This document shows positions 54,830 to 63,087 of a stretch of DNA of 64,000 nucleotides, one piece after another; the stretch's first letter is position 1, and each line of letters opens with the position of its first letter. The notes beneath the pieces were generated by a model. The model made no database searches and was not told the origin of the DNA. It saw nothing but the letters and a program-made list of their open reading frames with translations. The DNA lies in the NCBI GenBank assembly GCA_965228015.1, contig OZ245787.1, forward strand, positions 186,001 to 250,000, given 5' to 3'. The DNA is from SKKY01 sp965228015. Lineage in GTDB: Bacteria; Bacillota; Peptococcia; Peptococcales; SKKY01. A program made the position numbers and the translations under genes.

Positions 54830-56089
54830 CCTTAATTTTGTTATTAACTCCTTCTGTATATCCGTAGTATAAGTACAAGTAAATGAATTAAGAATATATT
54901 TCTGCCAGTTGAAAATGGTTCTGGAGCATTTATCGAATTCTTCAAGCTCACAGGACATAACAAACATATACCAGGCTTTCAAATTCTTTTTTGCACTTTC
55001 TAAATCACTGCTGTCAACAAAGTTATAAAATTTTTCTTTTAACATATAAGCTTTTTGCAGTTTCTCAGAAGTAGCAAGCATAACGTTTACCTGGTCAATT
55101 TCTTCAGGAGTTAAATACTTCATTCTTTTTAAGAGAAGGGAGCGACTTCTTTTGAAATATCTTCGCCTTTCCTTGGCAAATTTCTTTTGCTCATCTTTCC
55201 TAATTCTTTCAAATGCCCAAGTGACCTGCCTAATGAAATGGAATTTATCGATAATGATAGTTGCATTTTTAAAATATGTTTCAATAATATCCTTGTAAGG
55301 TTGCCACATATCCATAATGAAGTATTTTACTTTATCCCTGTCATTGAATTTCCTGAAATAGTCCGATAAAATGTGTTGTTCTCTTCCGTGAAGAATATCA
55401 AGTACCTTCTTGTTTTGGGGATCAGTTAATATGCACTGGTACTTTTTGCCCCCGGCATTACCTTTAAATTCATCAATAGAGATTACTTCGGGCAATTTTG
55501 TTAGGGAATAGTTTATGAATCTAAAAAGCCTGAGAGCCGTTGATGGTGAAATATTATTCTCTTTGGCAATATCAGATACAGAGTAAACATTTTTCATTCG
55601 AGTAATTATGTATTTTATCAGCCTGCTGGTCATTCTTTGATAGCGGGGGAGAAAATCATTTTTTTCGTAGAATTTTTTATTGCAGTGACTACAAACGTAC
55701 CTTCTTTTTTTATAGTAAAGGTAGGTTTTCTTCCTTGAGATGGAAATATCTTTTATCATTTGAATTCTGTAATCATGAACTTTACTGGTTTGTTGATGGC
55801 ATTTGGGGTAATTGTGAGTTTTAATCTCCAGAGAAAAAGGAAAGGACGTTGAATCAGAAGAAGTTTCTAATTGTTCTAAAATTATCCCTTTAAAACCAAT
55901 TAATTTTTTAATATAATAGTTATTACAGAGCATAAGTAAATTCCTCCTTAGATTATAGTGGGTATTCTCTAACATGGATCTACCCAATGCTCTGTATTTT
56001 TTCGCAAAAAATGTCAGAATGGTTTTTACCACCCCAACATTTATTGTAGAACCAAAATTAATAGACATTAAAATGAAATGAGGATATAA

Positions 56090-56527
56090 ATGATTTATTT
56101 TCTAATTGCAGCAGGAGTATTAATTTTTGATCAGGTAACAAAATTTCTTGTAAGAACAGAATTTTCCTTATATGAATCAAGACCAGTTATAGAAAATGTT
56201 TTCCATTTAACTTATATTGAAAACCCAGGTGCTGCCTTTGGTATGCTGGCAGATAAAAGATTATTCTTTTTAATTGCAACTTCCTGCTCCATTATTTTTA
56301 TAATTTATTTTATGAAAATAATGGAGCAGGAAGAACCTAAAGCAAATATTTTTTTAGCAATGGCTGTTGGAGGAGCAATTGGTAATTTTATAGACAGGGC
56401 AACGAAGGGAACTGTTACAGATTTTTTTGATTTTAGAATATGGCCTGTTTTTAATATTGCAGATTCATTTATTGTAGTGGGTATGATTATTGCAGCTTTT
56501 TATGTGCTTAAAGGAGAAAAGAAATGA
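56090..56527 (+). CDS. lspA: Lipoprotein signal peptidase II
   Basis: Aspartyl membrane peptidase that cleaves prolipoproteins. FDQVTKFLVR at the start, NPGAAFGML, and the two catalytic Asp regions GNFIDRATKG and FNIADSFIVVG. 145 residues, four TM helices. It begins 37 bp after the ISL3 right end, so any original promoter may have been displaced. A perfect 19-bp inverted repeat is inside it. Overlaps rluD by ATGA. Confidence 0.95.
   Translation: MIYFLIAAGVLIFDQVTKFLVRTEFSLYESRPVIENVFHLTYIENPGAAFGMLADKRLFFLIATSCSIIFIIYFMKIMEQEEPKANIFLAMAVGGAIGNFIDRATKGTVTDFFDFRIWPVFNIADSFIVVGMIIAAFYVLKGEKK
56280..56333. repeat. Perfect 19-bp inverted repeat inside lspA
   Basis: Arms 56280-56298 and 56315-56333 pair perfectly around a 16-nt loop. 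It encodes SCSIIFIIYFMKIMEQEE between conserved parts of LspA. No T run follows it. Confidence 0.75.
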
Positions 56528-57450
56528 GCTATGAAGAAATTATAATTGAAGAGGAATTTTTAGGGGAAAGAATAGACAAATTCCTTGCAGAGGAATATGA
56601 AGAATTGTCACGTTCTTATATACAAAAATTAATAGCTTCAGAAAATATATATGTTAATGAAAAAAGCGTAAAAGCTAATTATCGGTTAGTTTCTGGAGAT
56701 ATATTAAAAATAAATATTCCACCCTCGGAAGAAGCGAAAATTTTGCCGGAAAAAATGGATCTTGATATCCGGTATGAAGATCAGGATGTCATTATAATTA
56801 ACAAAAGAAAAGGAATGGTTGTTCACCCTGCACCAGAGAATTATACAGGTACCTTAGTAAATGGTCTTATGGAATATTGTAAAGATCTTTCTGGAATAAA
56901 TGGGGTACTGAGACCAGGGATAGTACATCGTATTGACAAGGATACCTCTGGCCTTATAGTAGCATGTAAAAATGATAATGCTCACAAGTTTCTTGCAAAT
57001 CAATTTAAAGAACATACAGTTGAAAGGGCATATTATGCTGTTGTCCATGGAATTGTTAATGAACCTTTAGGTAGAATTGAAGTTCCCATTGGCAGAAGTG
57101 ATAAGGACAGAAAAAAAATGGCAGTTACTTTTAAAAACTCCAAGGAAGCAATAACAAATTACAAAGTTGTTGAAAGGTTTTCTCAAGGCTATACTTTAAT
57201 TGAGTGCTCCTTGGAAACAGGGAGAACTCACCAGATAAGGGTTCATATGGCTTATCTTAATCATCCACTGGTGGGAGACTATACTTATGGTTCAAAAAAG
57301 AAAGATTTCAATATACAGGGGCAGGTACTTCATGCCTACAAACTTGGATTCATACATCCGGGAACAAAAGAAAAAATAGTTTTTGAATCAGATATTCCAG
57401 ATGATTTTAAAGAAGTTTTAAATACATTAAGAGAGGGGAATCCGCTGTGA
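56524..57450 (+). CDS. Ribosomal large-subunit pseudouridine synthase RluD-family
   Basis: N-terminal S4 domain (GERIDKFLAEEYEELSRSYIQKLI) and the pseudouridine synthase core with the catalytic Asp in GIVHRIDKDTSGLIV and ETGRTHQIRVHMAYLNHPLVGD. 308 residues. The exact uridine target cannot be told. lspA-rluD-pyrR is a common order in Bacillota. Confidence 0.94.
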   Translation: MSYEEIIIEEEFLGERIDKFLAEEYEELSRSYIQKLIASENIYVNEKSVKANYRLVSGDILKINIPPSEEAKILPEKMDLDIRYEDQDVIIINKRKGMVVHPAPENYTGTLVNGLMEYCKDLSGINGVLRPGIVHRIDKDTSGLIVACKNDNAHKFLANQFKEHTVERAYYAVVHGIVNEPLGRIEVPIGRSDKDRKKMAVTFKNSKEAITNYKVVERFSQGYTLIECSLETGRTHQIRVHMAYLNHPLVGDYTYGSKKKDFNIQGQVLHAYKLGFIHPGTKEKIVFESDIPDDFKEVLNTLREGNPL

Positions 57451-57995
57451 AAATAATTGAAAAAAATATGATTATGGATTCAGCTGCAGTGGACAGGTCT
57501 TTAACAAGGATTGCTCATGAAATTATTGAGAAGAACAAAGGTACTGAGAATCTTGCTTTGATTGGCATAAGAACAAGAGGAGTTCCTTTAGCTGAGAGAC
57601 TGGCAGAGAAAATTGAAAGTATTGAAAAGGTTAAGGTTCCAGTAGGATGTTTGGATATTACTCTTTACAGAGATGATCTTACTGCTTTGGCAGATCAGCC
57701 TGTACTACATGGTACTGATGTAGAATTTGATGTTTCCGGGAAAATAATTGTCCTTGTAGACGATGTTTTATATACAGGGAGAACGGCAAGGGCAGCTCTT
57801 GATGCAATAATAGATCTAGGAAGACCTTATCTTATACAGCTGGCTGTTCTTGTGGACAGGGGTCACAGAGAGCTTCCAATAAGGGCAGACTTTGTAGGTA
57901 AAAATGTTCCCGCATCAAAAAAAGAGCTTATTTTAGTAAAACTTGAAGCAACGGATAGCAAAGAACGGGTTGTACTGGCAGAAACAGAAGAGTAA
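57447..57995 (+). CDS. pyrR: Pyrimidine operon attenuator / uracil phosphoribosyltransferase PyrR
   Basis: Binds pyr mRNA in response to UMP and has UPRT activity. PRPP loop IVLVDDVLYTGRTARAALDA is complete; RTRGVPLAERL and the RELPIRADFVGKNVPAS region are also present. 182 residues, GTG start at 57447 overlapping rluD. No pyr genes follow. Confidence 0.96.
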   Translation: MKIIEKNMIMDSAAVDRSLTRIAHEIIEKNKGTENLALIGIRTRGVPLAERLAEKIESIEKVKVPVGCLDITLYRDDLTALADQPVLHGTDVEFDVSGKIIVLVDDVLYTGRTARAALDAIIDLGRPYLIQLAVLVDRGHRELPIRADFVGKNVPASKKELILVKLEATDSKERVVLAETEE

Positions 57996-58054
57996 TTTTA
58001 AAAAATTCTTTAACGGGCATAACTTTTTGTAGAAAAAAACAAGGAGGATTATTA

Positions 58055-58996
58055 ATGAAAACAAAATTAACAGAACTATTAGGAATTGAGCATCCGATTA
58101 TTATGGGAGCTATGGCTTGGTATACAGATTCAAAAATGGTTTCCGCTATTTGTAATGCGGGAGGAACAGGTGTTATAACTACAGGTGGAAGAGACCTTGA
58201 GTGGGTTAGAGATGAAATCAAAAAAACTAAAGAACTAACTGATAAGCCCTTTGGTGTTAATCTTATGTTGATGGATCTAAAGGCAGACCAGGTTGCTGAT
58301 ATAATAATTGAAGAAAAGGTTGCTTTTGCAACTCTTGGTGCAGGAGATCCAGTTCCTTTTTTTGAAAAACTCAAAGCCGGAGGAGTAAAAGTATTACCTG
58401 TAATCCCTAATTTAAAGCTTGCGAAAAGGGTTGAAGAAAAAGGTGCAGATGCAATAATCGTTGAAGGTATGGAAGCTGGGGGTCATATCGGTACTTTAAC
58501 TACCATGGCACATATGACTAATATTATTCCAAACGTAAATATTCCCGTTGTAATGGCCGGAGGTTTTGGTGATGGCAGAGGAATTGCAGCTGCTTTATTA
58601 ATGGGTGCAGCAGGAGTACAAGTTGGATCAAGATTTTTAGTTTCTCATGAATCTTCAGGACACCCAAATGCTAAGCAAAGAATAATTGAAGCAACAGATA
58701 CAGATGTAGTTGTTACAGGTTACTCAAGAGGTCATGGGGTAAGAGGTCTTAGAAGTAAGTTTACTGATGAGTATATTGCAATGGAAGTTAGCGGAGTGCC
58801 CCAGAATGAGTTAAACAAGTTCGCAACTAGTACAAATAAAAAGGCAGCAATTGATGGTGATTGTGAATACGGCTTGGTTCAAGTAGGACAAAGCGTTGTT
58901 CCTATAATTAAAGAAATGAGTATCAAAGAAATAGTTGATGAACTAATGGAAGATACAGTTAAAACACTTAAAAAAGCTTCAGAATTATTAAAATAA
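58055..58996 (+). CDS. fabK: FMN-dependent enoyl-ACP reductase FabK / nitronate monooxygenase family
   Basis: 313-residue TIM barrel. HPIIMGAMAWYTDSKMVSAI, PFGVNLMLMD, IIVEGMEAGGHIG (conserved His) and VVMAGGFGDGRGIAAALLMGA are close to FabK of low-GC Gram-positives, which reduces enoyl-ACP in fatty-acid elongation. Nitronate monooxygenases share the fold, and no other fab genes are adjacent, so the exact activity is probable only. AAGGAGG precedes ATG 58055. Intact. Confidence 0.82.
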   Translation: MKTKLTELLGIEHPIIMGAMAWYTDSKMVSAICNAGGTGVITTGGRDLEWVRDEIKKTKELTDKPFGVNLMLMDLKADQVADIIIEEKVAFATLGAGDPVPFFEKLKAGGVKVLPVIPNLKLAKRVEEKGADAIIVEGMEAGGHIGTLTTMAHMTNIIPNVNIPVVMAGGFGDGRGIAAALLMGAAGVQVGSRFLVSHESSGHPNAKQRIIEATDTDVVVTGYSRGHGVRGLRSKFTDEYIAMEVSGVPQNELNKFATSTNKKAAIDGDCEYGLVQVGQSVVPIIKEMSIKEIVDELMEDTVKTLKKASELLK

Positions 58997-59071
58997 AAAA
59001 ATAGGAATTTCCCCTCTTTATTTGGTTCTTTGTCAAATGTTAGGGTAACCCAATTAGATTAGATTCCATGA

Positions 59072-59100
59072 GTACCGCATTGAAAAATGCGGTACTTTTT
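59072..59100 (+). terminator. Plus-strand terminator inside the ISL3 end (copy 2)
   Basis: GTACCGCATT GAAA AATGCGGTAC then T5, same as in copy 1. It would stop readthrough from fabK into the element. Confidence 0.78.
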
Positions 59101-59109
59101 AAATTGTTT

Positions 59110-60289
59110 TTAGTTCATTACGTGCATTATTCTGTTTTTGAATCTCCAAAAATTTCTTACACCATAAGCATTTCTTTTTAAAACCTTAATTTTGTTATTA
59201 ATTCCTTCTGTATATCCGTTAGTATAAGTACAAGTAAATGAATTAAGAATATATTTCTGCCAGTTGAAAATGGTTCTGGAGCATTTATCGAATTCTTCAA
59301 GCTCACAGGACATAACAAACATATACCAGGCTTTCAAATTCTTTTTTGCACTTTCTAAATCACTGCTGTCAACAAAGTTATAAAATTTTTCTTTTAACAT
59401 ATAAGCTTTTTGCAGTTTCTCAGAAGTAGCAAGCATAACGTTTACCTGGTCAATTTCTTCAGGAGTTAAATACTCCATTCTTTTTAAGAGAAGGGAGCGA
59501 CTTCTTTTGAAATATCTTCGCCTTTCCTTGGCAAATTTCTTTTGCTCATCTTTCCTAATTCTTTCAAATGCCCAAGTGACCTGCCTAATGAAATGGAATT
59601 TATCGATAATGATAGTTGCATTTTTAAAATATGTTTCAGCAATATCCTTGTAAGGTTGCCACATATCCATAATGAAGTATTTTACTTTATCCCTGTCATT
59701 GAATTTCCTGAAATAGTCCGATAAAATGTGTTGTTCTCTTCCGTGAAGAATATCAAGTACCTTCTTGTTTTGGGGATCAGTTAATATGCACTGGTACTTT
59801 TTTGCCCCCGGCATTACCTTTAAATTCATCAATAGAGATTACTTCGGGCAATTTTGTTAGGGAATAGTTTATGAATCTAAAAAGCCTGAGAGCCGTTGAT
59901 GGTGAAATATTATTCTCTTTGGCAATATCAGATACAGAGTAAACATTTTTCATTCGAGTAATTATGTATTTTATCAGCCTGCTGGTCATTCTTTGATAGC
60001 GGGGGAGAAAATCATTTTTTTCGTAGAATTTTTTATTGCAGTGATTACAAACGTACCTTCTTTTTTTGTAGTAAAGGTAGGTTTTCTTCCCTGAGATGGA
60101 AATATCTTTTATCATTTGAATTCTGTAATCATGAACTTTACTGGTTTGTTGATGGCATTTGGGGTAATTGTGAGTTTTAATCTCCAGAGAAAAAGAAAAG
60201 GACATTGAATCAGAAGAAGTTTCTAATTGTTCTAAAATTATCCCTTTAAAACCAATTAATTTTTTAATATAATAGTTATTACAGAGCAT
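59110..60289 (-). pseudogene. ISL3-family transposase, copy 2 (one frameshift)
   Basis: Starts at ATG 60289. Same domains as copy 1, with complete C-terminus (YTNGYTEGINNKIKVLKRNA to MHVMN). One extra T at about 59798-59803 on the plus strand (GTACTTTTTTGCC here, GTACTTTTTGCC in copy 1) splits it after DEFKGNAGGKK. A single deletion would restore an open reading frame of about 390 codons. Confidence 0.9.
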
Positions 60290-60443
60290 AAGTAAATTCC
60301 TCCTTAGATTACAGTGAGTGTTCTCTAATATGGATTTACCCAATGCTCTGTATTTTTTCGCAAAAAATGTCAGAATGATTTTTACCACCCCAACATTTAT
60401 TGTAGAACCTTTTTTTGAAGAATAAATAAGGAGGGGATTTTTT

Positions 60444-61961
60444 ATGGTAACAATAGTAAATTCAGCAGGAAACAATGGAATGAAAGTACAAAAAGTAATA
60501 ATAGAAATTGATATTTCAGGAGGCATACCAGATTTCAGAATTGTTGGAATACCTGATGGAGCCGTAAGAGAGAGCAAAGAAAGAATAAGATCTGCAATAA
60601 AAAACTCGGGCTTCGACTTTCCTTTAAGGAAAATAGTTGTGAATCTTGCACCTACAAATTTAAGAAAAGAAGGTGCAACTTATGATCTTCCAATAGCATT
60701 AGGGATATTAAAGGCAACAGGACAAATACTGGATTCCAGAGGTGATTTTAATAAACATATATTTCTTGGGGAACTTGGCCTTGATGGGAGTTTGAGAGGA
60801 GTAAAGGGAGTGTTACCTGTGACCCTACATTTTATTTATCAAGGATTTTCTTTCATCGTGCCGGAGGTAAATTCAAAGGAAGTAACTTTAACTGGAAAGA
60901 GCTGTATACGAATTAGTACTTTAAAAGAAGCAACTAATTACTTTAATGAGTTGGGTGACTTTGTTTTTGAACAGCCTTTAGAAATTATTAATGAAAATAA
61001 AAATTCTTTTTCGGAGAAAAATGAATATGACTTTTCTCAGGTAAAAGGTCAGCTATTTGCAAAAAGAGCTATAGAAGTAGCCGTTGCAGGAGGGCATAAT
61101 ATTTTAATTAAAGGCAGTCCAGGTACTGGGAAAAGTATGCTGGCAAAATGTATTCCCGGAATATTGCCGGATCTTGAAAAAATGAAATATTAGAAGTAAC
61201 AAAAATCTACAGTATTGCTGGAGAATTAGATGAAAAAACCAGTAATAAGAAAACCACCTTTCCGAAGTCCTCATCATAGCAGCTCAGTTCCTGGAGTAAT
61301 TGGAGGAGGAATATTTCCAAGACCCGGTGAAGTAAATCTAAGTCATTATGGAGTTTTGTTTCTAGATGAAATATCTGAATATTCAAAGTCAGTACTGGAA
61401 TCATTAAGAGAACCTCTTGAAGAAAAAGAAGTTACTATTTCGAGAATATTCGGGAAAGTAAAATATCCTTCAGATTTTATTTTAATTGCAAGCATGAATC
61501 CTTGTCCCTGTGGTTATTATGGAAGTAACAGAAAACAATGTAGTTGCACAGAATCTAAAATAAGGCAATATAACAGTAAATTATCAGGTCCTTTATTGGA
61601 TAGAATAGATATAATAATATCTTCTCAAGATGTAGAATTTGAAATTTTAAGAAAAGAAAAAACATCAGAAAATAGCTCAGTAATAAAAAATAGAATTACC
61701 CAGGCAAGAGAAATCCAAAAATTAAGGTACACAAATAACAAAAGAAAATTAAATGCGGGGATGGGAAAGGGAGATATAAATAGGCATTGTAATCTTGATT
61801 CTCAGGGAGAAAGTCTTTTAAAAGAAGCATATTCATTTTTGAATCTTAGTGCCAGGGCATGTGATAAAATACTAAGGGTTGCCAGGACTATTGCAGATTT
61901 AAAAGGTAATGAAAATATTTCCTCAGAGGATTTAGGGGAAGCAATATAGTATCGAAGTTAA
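60444..61961 (+). pseudogene. comM: Mg-chelatase-like AAA+ protein ComM/YifB, two frameshifts and a stop
   Basis: ComM is a hexameric helicase that promotes branch migration in natural transformation. ATG 60444 follows AAGGAGG. N-terminal ChlI domain DFRIVGIPDGAVRESKERIR; Walker A IKGSPGTGKSMLAK; then frame breaks at A6 61177-61182 (needs A7) and A6 61233-61238 (needs A5), between which ILEVTKIYSIAGELD is readable. Then KPPFRSPHHSSSVPGVIGGG, Walker B LFLDEISEYSKSVLESL, and zinc cysteines CPCGYYG...CSC. TAG at 61947-61949 replaces the expected Gln of AIQYRS; the natural stop is at 61961. Confidence 0.9.
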
Positions 61962-62046
61962 TTATTATAAAAACACTATTAATTTGATGAGTATTTCAAG
62001 TTATTCTATAAAATAATAAAAGTAAAGAATGCGGGTGATGTGTTTT

Positions 62047-62457
62047 ATGAATAAAAAAGAAGTGGCTCATGAATTGTTAATCAAAAACAACATAAATGTA
62101 TCTTATCAGAGAATGAAAATTATGGAGTATCTTATTGGGAATCATAGTCATCTAACAGTTGTTGATATTTACAACGACTTAAAAGAACAGATTCCTGCTT
62201 TTTCAAAAGCTACAGTTTACAATATCATGAAGCTTTTTGAAGAAAACAATCTTGTACAATCAATAAGCATAAAGGAAGAAGAGGTAAGGTTTGATCCTGA
62301 TGTTTCTTTCCACGGTCATTTTTTATGTAAAGAATGTGAAAAAGTCTATGACTTCCCAGTAGAAATTCAGGGTTTAAAAAACAGTTTTGAAGAAGATTTT
62401 ATTGTAGAAAACTCTTATTACTTTTTAAAAGGTTTATGTCCGGAATGCAAAAAATAA
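62047..62457 (+). CDS. Fur/PerR-family metal-dependent repressor
   Basis: 137 residues. Winged helix with YQRMKIMEYLIGNHSHLTVVDIY and FSKATVYNIMKLFEE, then a metal-binding region FHGHFLCKECEKVYDF and C-terminal CPECKK giving a Cys4 structural zinc. ATG 62047 preferred over 62029 because GGGTGATG precedes it. Sequence alone does not separate PerR from Fur or Zur. Intact. Confidence 0.88.
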   Translation: MNKKEVAHELLIKNNINVSYQRMKIMEYLIGNHSHLTVVDIYNDLKEQIPAFSKATVYNIMKLFEENNLVQSISIKEEEVRFDPDVSFHGHFLCKECEKVYDFPVEIQGLKNSFEEDFIVENSYYFLKGLCPECKK

Positions 62458-62482
62458 AATGCCCGTTAAGGGCATTTTATTT
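62452..62482. terminator. Bidirectional terminator between the Fur-family gene and uspA
   Basis: 13-bp perfect stem AAATAAAATGCCC / GGGCATTTTATTT, loop GTTAA, with A/T tracts on both sides. It includes the end of the regulator gene and touches the uspA stop. Confidence 0.88.
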
Positions 62483-62957
62483 AATCTATTTTAAAACCAA
62501 GATATTTCTTTTTGAATTCCTCGGGTTCTTCTTGTTTGGGGCGGGTAATCATTACTGGCCTTTTGCTATATGCAAGAACCTTGGTTGAAACGCTTCCCAT
62601 CATAACGGCAGATAGTCCGGTTCTTCCGTGAGAACCCATAATAATAAGATCGGCATTAATTTCTTCTGAGAAATCCAAAATTTCTGTTACAGGATCTCCC
62701 ATTTTTATAACTTTTTCATAGTCAATTCCATCCAGTAATGCAACACCTTTATCAAGGATGTCGTTTGCTTTTTCTTTATGGTATTTAACCAGCCCTCTTC
62801 TATCTCCAAGGGTAAAATATTCTTCATGAGGTATTTTAACTTTCTGTACATTCATAAGGTATATTTTGCTTTTTTCTTTGTCATTAAATTTAAGAAATAA
62901 TCTTAATGCTTCGCAGGAATCTTCGGATCCGTCCATGGGTACAAGAATTTTATTCAT
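62481..62957 (-). CDS. Universal stress protein UspA family
   Basis: 158 residues, Rossmann-like. ILVPMDGSEDSCEALRLFL at the start and the ATP-binding GxxGxnG(S/T)-type motif MGSHGRTGLSAVMMGSVSTK near residue 112. ATG 62957 follows AGGAGGT. Such proteins bind ATP and help survive stress. Convergent with the Fur-family gene. Intact. Confidence 0.92.
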   Translation of the reverse strand: MNKILVPMDGSEDSCEALRLFLKFNDKEKSKIYLMNVQKVKIPHEEYFTLGDRRGLVKYHKEKANDILDKGVALLDGIDYEKVIKMGDPVTEILDFSEEINADLIIMGSHGRTGLSAVMMGSVSTKVLAYSKRPVMITRPKQEEPEEFKKKYLGFKID

Positions 62958-63087
62958 GATGACCTCCTGTAATTTTTTTTATATCATTAATTTTACACTA
63001 ATTATTAACTAGTTAAACCTGTTGATAGACTTGAAAATTTGAATGTGTTATCCTTATGAATATGTTTAATAACCGGGGGAAGGTAAT

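Larger units (their letters stand above)
53500..55933 (-). pseudogene. ISL3-family transposase, copy 1 (frameshift and IS3 insertion)
   Basis: Starts at ATG 55933 (MLCNNYYIKKLIGF) with AAGGAGGAA before it. Zinc-finger region CHQQ...CSHCNKKFY, helix-turn-helix SVSDIAKENNISPSTALRLF, and the DDE core SIDEFKGNAGG, FIMDMWQPY and an E-rich helical region are visible. After FTCTYT one A is missing compared with copy 2 (ACTAACGGA there, ACTACGGA here), and the IS3 at 53577-54829 cuts off the last 23 codons or so, which remain at 53500-53576. Confidence 0.9.
53414..56053 (-). mobile_element. ISL3-family element, copy 1, carrying a nested IS3 element
   Basis: Ends GGTT...AAATGTTGGGGT and ...CCCCAACATTTATTGTAGAACC form imperfect inverted repeats. 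Near-identical 8-bp flanks AAAATTGA (53406-53413) and AAAATTAA (56054-56061) look like the target duplication with one later change. Without the nested IS3 and its CCT duplication it is 1384 bp, against 1386 for copy 2. The transposase reads leftwards and is dead. Confidence 0.93.
59024..60409 (-). mobile_element. ISL3-family element, copy 2
   Basis: 1386 bp, same ends and same orientation as copy 1. The 8-bp flanks (CTTTATTT left, TTTTTTTG right) do not match, so the target duplication is lost or the copy is rearranged. It lies between fabK and comM. It supplies the empty target site that proves the IS3 insertion in copy 1. Confidence 0.92.

Noticed and set aside
53414..60409. Composite transposon made of two ISL3 copies
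   Set aside because: Copy 1 has its own matching 8-bp flanks, so it inserted alone, and the outer flanks of the pair (AAAATTGA and TTTTTTTG) do not match.
58996..60444. Inverted flanks of ISL3 copy 2 (CCCCTCTTTATTT and AATAAATAAGGAGGGG)
   Set aside because: The right part is the comM ribosome site and AT-rich leader; the match is imperfect and probably chance.
4556..61961. All frameshifts being sequencing errors
   Set aside because: Lesions are concentrated in dispensable genes and are accompanied by stop-codon substitutions and IS insertions, and long A runs in sbcD, dnaI-like and murG are correct. A minority could still be technical, which only raw reads can show.
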